From the NCBI GenBank assembly GCA_002727755.1, contig PBXX01000038.1:13922-25323 (forward strand): a stretch of 11,402 nucleotides of DNA, read 5' to 3'. The position numbers and the translations under genes are program-made. Source of the DNA: Gammaproteobacteria bacterium. GTDB taxonomy: Bacteria; Pseudomonadota; Gammaproteobacteria; Pseudomonadales; Pseudohongiellaceae. The notes beneath the pieces were generated by a model that saw only the letters and a program-made list of their open reading frames with translations, searched no databases and had not been told where the DNA came from. Positions within the stretch are counted from its first letter, which is position 1. Each line of letters begins with the position of its first letter. This document shows positions 6,954 to 11,402 of the stretch, piece after piece.

Positions 6954-7876
6954 ATAGCTCAAGTGAAGAAGAAATCGTCTCTGTAAGAGATTTAAGCAAA
7001 TCCTATGGACCCAATGAAGTTCTTAGAAACATCAACTTAAGCGTTAACAAAGATTCAGTGCTCGGTTTAATCGGTCTGAACGGCTCAGGAAAAACCACGA
7101 CCATCGAGTGCATGCTGGGCATGCAAAACCCAGATAAAGGCCAGATCTCTCTTTTAAATAAGCCAGCAAGCTCTATCCATGAAACTAATGGTGGTGTCGT
7201 TGGCATTTTTGATACACCAAGTCTTCACCCAAATCTAACCGTAAGACAGAGCCTTGAACACGCCGTTCTTCTTTGCGACAAGCCCACACGAAAACCCAGT
7301 GACGTAGAAAATCTTCTTGGTGTTGAAAAGTTTTCTAACTACAAAATTAAACATCTCTCGCTGGGTAATAAGCGGCGGGCCTCTATTGCCCATGCATTAA
7401 TTGGCAGTCCGAAATTAATCGTTCTTGACGAACCGTTCAATGGATTAGATGCGGGTGGTGTAGATGATGTTCTAGCTTTAATTAAAAATTTAAACAGGGA
7501 AGAGAATACGAGCTTTATACTCTCCAGCCACCAGCTACCCTATTTAGAGACTATTTGCAGTCACGCAGCTATTCTACATAACGGCCAAATCTCAGCTAGC
7601 GGAGCAATCGAACAATTAATATCTGAAGAAAAGTTATTAGTCCAACTTCACATAGGTAATTCCACTTCGGCGGTTCAGCTAATTCAAAGCAATCCAAAAC
7701 TAGAACTTCAATCAATTGACGAAGATGGTTGTATCCAACTCGCTCTCACGGACATGGATTCTGCTGACTTAAATAGTTGGTTGGTTAATAACAACGTCCC
7801 CGTAAAAGAATTAATTGTCCGACGAAGCTCTTTATCAAAATTATTCAAAAAGTTAACAAGTGAGCCAGATAGATGA
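6950..7876 (+). CDS. ABC transporter ATP-binding protein
   Basis: This 308-residue nucleotide-binding subunit powers the permease encoded next. Walker A GLNGSGKTT is at 43-51 with its lysine near 48. The signature is LSLGNKRR at 136-143 in place of LSGGQ. Walker B LIVLDEP is at 156-162, followed by the D-loop GLD, and the switch histidine is H194 in SSHQ. The Q-loop region reads GIFDTPSLHPNLTV (85-98), with Asp where Gln is usual. That context (IFDTP, then a P-x-LT-V run) resembles the bacitracin/lantibiotic-type exporter ATPases (BcrA-like) in the ABC-2 group, which export drugs, peptides, lipids or polysaccharides. The last 80 residues form a C-terminal extension typical of this group. The start is fixed by the in-frame TAG at 6944. 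The stop overlaps the permease start by 4 bp, so both are probably made in matched amounts. The substrate cannot be read from the sequence. Confidence 0.95.
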   Translation: MNSSSEEEIVSVRDLSKSYGPNEVLRNINLSVNKDSVLGLIGLNGSGKTTTIECMLGMQNPDKGQISLLNKPASSIHETNGGVVGIFDTPSLHPNLTVRQSLEHAVLLCDKPTRKPSDVENLLGVEKFSNYKIKHLSLGNKRRASIAHALIGSPKLIVLDEPFNGLDAGGVDDVLALIKNLNREENTSFILSSHQLPYLETICSHAAILHNGQISASGAIEQLISEEKLLVQLHIGNSTSAVQLIQSNPKLELQSIDEDGCIQLALTDMDSADLNSWLVNNNVPVKELIVRRSSLSKLFKKLTSEPDR

Positions 7877-8730
7877 ATGGATTCATGACAGCTCTCAGAT
7901 CTGAAATCTTTGTTGCAAAACACACTTTTGTGAGCAAACTTGCTTTGATCTTCCCCGCTTTAATTGTGGTGACCCAAAATTTTTTTTCGTGGGTTGCGGA
8001 CACAGGAAATTCCGCTCGTAACAACTTGATAAGTGGAGGCAGCTTTGATGAAGTAATAGCGTCTAACGCTTATGGATACTTTGTAGACAGCATAAATACT
8101 GGAATTACCATGTTGGCTCTTCTAATGGTTTGTATTGCCGCACACAGCTTTAGCTACGATCGAGACAGTGGATTCGTCCGCCACATATTGATTCGCAAGG
8201 TCGGGCGAACCACACTGATACTGGCAAAATTCGTCTACCTCCATCTTCTAGCAGTAACCTCATTAACTGTCTTGCTGATCACTGCCTATTTTAATACCGG
8301 CTTTTTTTGGGAATATGGTCCGGTAGTTGAGGACGGCTTTGAACTCATTAGCGAAGAAGAAATTGTTGCTGAAATTCTTCTTGGTTTACGCCTTGCTGTA
8401 ATTCCATTACCCGCAGCGATAGGGTTCGGTTTGATGACATCATCCATAGCACAAACAGCAACCCAAGCCTTAATGACAGCACTAGGAGTAACCTTGGCTG
8501 TCGATATATTCAAACCTTCACTTGGAGTTTATGCGGATTACTTGTATGCGAGATTTTTACCCTCAATAGTAGACACCTCCTACTTATCAGAGGTGAGTCG
8601 TCTTGTTCGTGGATACTCTGATGTTTTAGTAGATGACAGAATATTACAGATGAACTTATTGATTCCTATACCAACAGCAATAATCTTTATATGCATCAAC
8701 CTTCTTATTATCAAACAAAAAAAACTTTAA
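7873..8730 (+). CDS. ABC-2 type transporter permease
   Basis: This 285-residue inner-membrane protein has about six predicted helices: roughly 22-40, 73-93, 114-140, 168-187, 193-212 and 262-281. Between helices 2 and 3 the loop SFSYDRDSGFVRHILIRKVGR (92-112) has the acidic-then-basic pattern of the ABC-2 coupling region, where the ATPase docks. A large polar loop (41-72) and a second one (141-165) probably face the periplasm. Its ATG lies inside the ATPase stop (ATGA, 7873-7876), indicating translational coupling. With one ATPase and one permease the working exporter would be a dimer of each. No substrate is evident; the envelope proteins downstream suggest something moved to, or acting in, the periplasm or surface. 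A second in-frame ATG at codon 5 is possible, but the overlap favours the first. Confidence 0.9.
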   Translation: MNGFMTALRSEIFVAKHTFVSKLALIFPALIVVTQNFFSWVADTGNSARNNLISGGSFDEVIASNAYGYFVDSINTGITMLALLMVCIAAHSFSYDRDSGFVRHILIRKVGRTTLILAKFVYLHLLAVTSLTVLLITAYFNTGFFWEYGPVVEDGFELISEEEIVAEILLGLRLAVIPLPAAIGFGLMTSSIAQTATQALMTALGVTLAVDIFKPSLGVYADYLYARFLPSIVDTSYLSEVSRLVRGYSDVLVDDRILQMNLLIPIPTAIIFICINLLIIKQKKL

Positions 8731-8736
8731 GTATTT

Positions 8737-9714
8737 ATGAAATTTACTTGGTTAATTAGAAAAACAAGAAAGACGTCTAGAATAAATTTTAGTTTTATTT
8801 TAATCCTGATGACTTCATGCGTCTCCTATGAACCAGCCCAATTAGTTCCCGAGATAACACTATCCGCAGAGGAAGTCTCGTTCTTTGAATCTGTAGATTC
8901 TAATCTGCTTGTGGATTTTGGAATGGAAGTCTCAGTCAACGAGAGTGACTCGTTATTCAATTTAGAGACTCTACCCGGGGTAAGAGTGCGCTCCACTATT
9001 TCAAATGGCCCTGCAGAATCCTCTGGCGTGCAAGTTGGGGACATAATCCTTTCTATCAATGACCTGACAACCAATGATCCGGATACCATTCTCGCTATCC
9101 AGTATCAGGACCCGCTTGAATCGTATCGCTTTCGAATTCAAAGGAATACCACTGTTTTTGAGGTACCTGTTGCAGGTAGACCAATACCAGAAACTCTCGA
9201 ATCAAGGGAGCTATATCGTATAGACCCGATTGTCACGAGAGCAAGTTATCGTACAGAGCTTGTTCAAGTTAAAGAGCAGGAACAACTCGCGGCAGCCCAG
9301 ATTGTAGAGATTTTTCCTGACAGCCCGCTTATCGCCGCAAACTTGCGAAAAAATGACAGAATCCTAGCTATCAATGATGAGTTCATAAATTCTGCACAAG
9401 ATTTTATCTCAACGGTGAATCAAGATTTTAACCTCGGCGATACAATAGAAATTACTGTGCATAGTGGAGGTGCGATTGAGAATCGCTCCCTCAAACTTTG
9501 GGAACCGGAGAGACGGATAAGTCGTATTAGTCTGCGACCAATTTTTAACTATACGTCCTCCTTAAGCCCACCCAGTCAGAGCTTCTCATTGTTAGACCTG
9601 TGGCTTTTTGCGGTCTATAGTTATTCCAAAATAGAGAACGAAAGCTCTCATGACATCCTTGGTGTCTTTAATATTACTAGTGATTATGGTGAACTAACCG
9701 AAATACAGGAATAA
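8737..9714 (+). CDS. Tandem PDZ-domain protein, probable envelope lipoprotein
   Basis: The 325-residue chain begins with a long basic n-region (1-16), a hydrophobic stretch (17-26) and MTSC at 25-28. This is close to a lipobox but has Met at -3, so lipidation at Cys28 is likely rather than certain. Two PDZ domains follow at about 60-147 and 163-255. Each shows the usual core: GVRVRSTISNGPAESSGVQV then GDIILSIND at 81-109, and AQIVEIFPDSPLIAANLRKN then DRILAIND at 187-214. PDZ domains bind C-termini or exposed hydrophobic segments. No trypsin-like domain or other catalytic motif is present, unlike HtrA/DegP proteases, so a binding or adaptor role is inferred. The C-terminal 55 residues (about 270-325) are aromatic-rich (LLDLWLFAVYSYS) and unassigned. 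It starts 6 bp after the permease stop without a clear ribosome-binding site, suggesting reinitiation and a role tied to the transporter. Confidence 0.88.
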   Translation: MKFTWLIRKTRKTSRINFSFILILMTSCVSYEPAQLVPEITLSAEEVSFFESVDSNLLVDFGMEVSVNESDSLFNLETLPGVRVRSTISNGPAESSGVQVGDIILSINDLTTNDPDTILAIQYQDPLESYRFRIQRNTTVFEVPVAGRPIPETLESRELYRIDPIVTRASYRTELVQVKEQEQLAAAQIVEIFPDSPLIAANLRKNDRILAINDEFINSAQDFISTVNQDFNLGDTIEITVHSGGAIENRSLKLWEPERRISRISLRPIFNYTSSLSPPSQSFSLLDLWLFAVYSYSKIENESSHDILGVFNITSDYGELTEIQE

Positions 9715-9735
9715 AAGGCAGAGATTTTCTCACTT

Positions 9736-11286
9736 ATGGCTCGCTCTAGATTGTGTATTTTTATATGCCTTTTGGCGTCTCTTCATCTCCGGGTAATTTC
9801 TGCCCAAGAAAATTATGTGTCCTACGAGCTTCGCAGAGATAATAACTGGGATGCACTTTTTACCGAAGACATGAATGGTGACGGAAATAACGATCTCATC
9901 TATTCTCATTACGATCCTGTCATTGGGAGAGAGCTTTGGATTCATCACCAACAGAATGATGGAACATTTTCGGCAAATCCCCAGCGTATCGAGATCAAAA
10001 CTGAAATTATTGGTGCGGGGTTCGCCGATCTAAGAAAAGACCCAGGTAAGGAGATCATACTTCTTGCAAGCACCGGCGTTTTTAGCCTCTCGACTGCTAT
10101 TAATGGTTATGCAGGAAATCTCGAGCACTTAATTGATTGGGATTTAATCGCTGCCATTCCGGACAGAGACAATCTTCATTTTTTAACCACCATAGAAGAC
10201 TTTAACAACGATGGATATGTCGATCTGATTCTGCCAGGCGAAGGCGGTTACGGGGTATTTCTGGGAAACAGAGATGGCGGTTTTGACCTTAATGCAACCA
10301 TAGCCACGCTCGATCAAAACCTTTTGCTAGCGCAGCGCAACAATCGCGAAGCAGATTTTGAAGCCAGCATTGGGATCAATTCTAGAGACGGGATTAAAGT
10401 CGAGTTGTCAGTTGAGCGTCCAACCCCTTTTCAAGACTTTGTTGAAATATGGAAAGCGAAATCGTCTAGCTCTAGAGCTTTGTTACGCGACGACAACTGG
10501 ATGCCTTCCCTCCTTTTAGCCGAGCTTACAGGAGATAATCTTAAAGATTTAATCTATCTCAATGTGAACGATGAAGGAGAAGGGCAACTCAATATTCATT
10601 ATCAAAATGACTCAGGTTTTAAGGAACCCCCTGACTGGCAAGCCTCTACAGATACCCGGGGTACTATTGCATTAGCAGATATTAACAACGATGGAATTCA
10701 GGATTTCTATCGTCTCATAGGAGATGGAAACGAGTGGGATGCCCGATTTCATATTAACCGGAACGGCTCATTTAAGTTGTTGGAACCTTCTCAAATAATG
10801 CGATTTTCCGGATATGATGCTCGATTAAACTTTGTAACACTCAAGCCTGACAGCGAACTGATCCTCAATGTAAATTCTTACTCGATACCGGTCGTTGACG
10901 CCATTAGAAATGCAGCTATTAAACGCACCCAACTTATCTATCCATTAAATCCCAATGATTCAGAAGCATTATACGATCGCCGACCTACTACTCGATTGGA
11001 AGAAACTTTTTCTGCAACTAATTTTCGAGGTCTCTCAGAACAAATGTCCTTGCGTTATGATGTAGATGGGGACGGCAATAAGGATGCTCTTTACGTCACT
11101 GAGAACGGCACTTTAGCTGCGAAGCGAATTGATAGCTCCCTCCAAATTAGCGATGAGCCTTTTTGGGAGTATGTGTCGCCTCGGACTGTTTTCGAATTTG
11201 AGGTGCTACCCTTAAACGAAGACGGCAAGCCTGATCTGATACTGCGGCATGGGGTCTCCACTACAATACTGGTTTCATCACCATGA
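9736..11286 (+). CDS. Secreted FG-GAP/VCBS-type repeat protein with calcium-binding loops
   Basis: This 516-residue protein has a type I signal peptide (core LCIFICLLASL, cleavage near ISA-QE at 23-24). The mature part carries acidic calcium-type loops of the DxNxDGxxD kind: DMNGDGNND (45-53), DFNNDGYVD (155-163), DINNDGIQD (315-323) and DVDGDGNKD (442-450), plus weaker ones ELTGDNLKD (263-271) and PLNEDGKPD (492-500). They are each followed by a hydrophobic L-I-Y/L strand. Such loops mark FG-GAP/VCBS blades of integrin-alpha-like beta-propellers, which bind calcium and mediate adhesion or ligand binding. Residues 31-78 and 249-295 resemble each other closely, suggesting an internal duplication. 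There is no obvious membrane anchor or sorting tail. It begins 21 bp after the PDZ gene with only a weak GAGA ribosome-binding site at 9721. The stop overlaps the next start by 4 bp. The function is unknown; a surface or secreted binding role is inferred. Confidence 0.88.
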   Translation: MARSRLCIFICLLASLHLRVISAQENYVSYELRRDNNWDALFTEDMNGDGNNDLIYSHYDPVIGRELWIHHQQNDGTFSANPQRIEIKTEIIGAGFADLRKDPGKEIILLASTGVFSLSTAINGYAGNLEHLIDWDLIAAIPDRDNLHFLTTIEDFNNDGYVDLILPGEGGYGVFLGNRDGGFDLNATIATLDQNLLLAQRNNREADFEASIGINSRDGIKVELSVERPTPFQDFVEIWKAKSSSSRALLRDDNWMPSLLLAELTGDNLKDLIYLNVNDEGEGQLNIHYQNDSGFKEPPDWQASTDTRGTIALADINNDGIQDFYRLIGDGNEWDARFHINRNGSFKLLEPSQIMRFSGYDARLNFVTLKPDSELILNVNSYSIPVVDAIRNAAIKRTQLIYPLNPNDSEALYDRRPTTRLEETFSATNFRGLSEQMSLRYDVDGDGNKDALYVTENGTLAAKRIDSSLQISDEPFWEYVSPRTVFEFEVLPLNEDGKPDLILRHGVSTTILVSSP

Positions 11287-11402
11287 GACAATTTTTTTAT
11301 GTCCTATGTATTCTAGTGTTTTACTCTCAGATTTCAGTCGTGAGGGCGCAAGCATTAAATTACAAACATCAGTCATTCACTATCCCTGCGACGACAGAGC
11401 AA
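11283..11402 (+). CDS. Secreted protein of unknown function (N-terminus only)
   Basis: An ATG at 11283 overlaps the stop codon of the FG-GAP gene (ATGA, 11283-11286) and opens a frame of 40 codons that runs off the window. The translation starts MRQFFYVLCILVFYS and reaches an A-x-A-like site (VVRAQA) near residue 24, a good type I signal peptide. The mature N-terminus then begins ALNYKHQSFTIPATTEQ. Too little remains to assign a family. The 4-bp overlap makes it a member of the same operon and shows that the run of exported proteins continues beyond the right edge. It might be another repeat protein like its neighbour, but nothing visible proves that. Confidence 0.75.
   Translation, partial: MRQFFYVLCILVFYSQISVVRAQALNYKHQSFTIPATTEQ

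Overview
The window looks like chromosomal DNA from a Gram-negative proteobacterium, most likely a gammaproteobacterium of moderate GC content. This rests on an Fpr-type ferredoxin-NADP reductase closely resembling the E. coli protein, lipobox signal peptides, Shine-Dalgarno sites, and many predicted envelope proteins. No tRNA, rRNA, CRISPR array, insertion sequence or phage gene was seen. Genes are densely packed and base composition looks even, so nothing marks the window as an obvious island.

Left part (1-2642). The extreme left holds the first 23 codons of a minus-strand gene whose N-terminus resembles dicarboxylate/amino acid:cation symporters. It diverges from fpr (224-967, plus strand), a 247-residue flavoprotein that exchanges electrons between NADPH and ferredoxin or flavodoxin. 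fpr runs tail to tail, only 10 bp apart, into an exported amidase-signature hydrolase on the minus strand (978-2642).

Middle part (2643-6842). A 122-bp divergent intergenic region separates the amidase from a membrane-anchored coiled-coil protein of unknown function (2765-3790). After a short gap with a TATAAT box and a 7-bp inverted repeat comes a 989-residue M16 (insulinase/pitrilysin-like) zinc peptidase with a lipoprotein signal (3873-6842).

Right part (6924-11402). This is a compact plus-strand gene string. It holds a possible 9-codon leader ORF whose stop overlaps the start of an ABC ATPase (6950-7876). The ATPase overlaps a six-helix ABC-2 type permease by 4 bp (7873-8730). A likely lipoprotein with two PDZ domains follows (8737-9714), then a secreted FG-GAP/VCBS-like repeat protein (9736-11286). 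The last gene is the start of another secreted protein, again overlapping by 4 bp (11283 to the window edge). The spacing implies one transcript. I infer that it encodes an export or envelope-assembly machine (ATPase plus permease) with dedicated periplasmic or surface partners. The upstream M16 lipoprotein could belong to the same process, but it is separated by 107 bp and may be independent.

The best candidate for something undescribed is the ABC / tandem-PDZ / FG-GAP operon. I do not recognise it as a named system, and its substrate cannot be read from this sequence.
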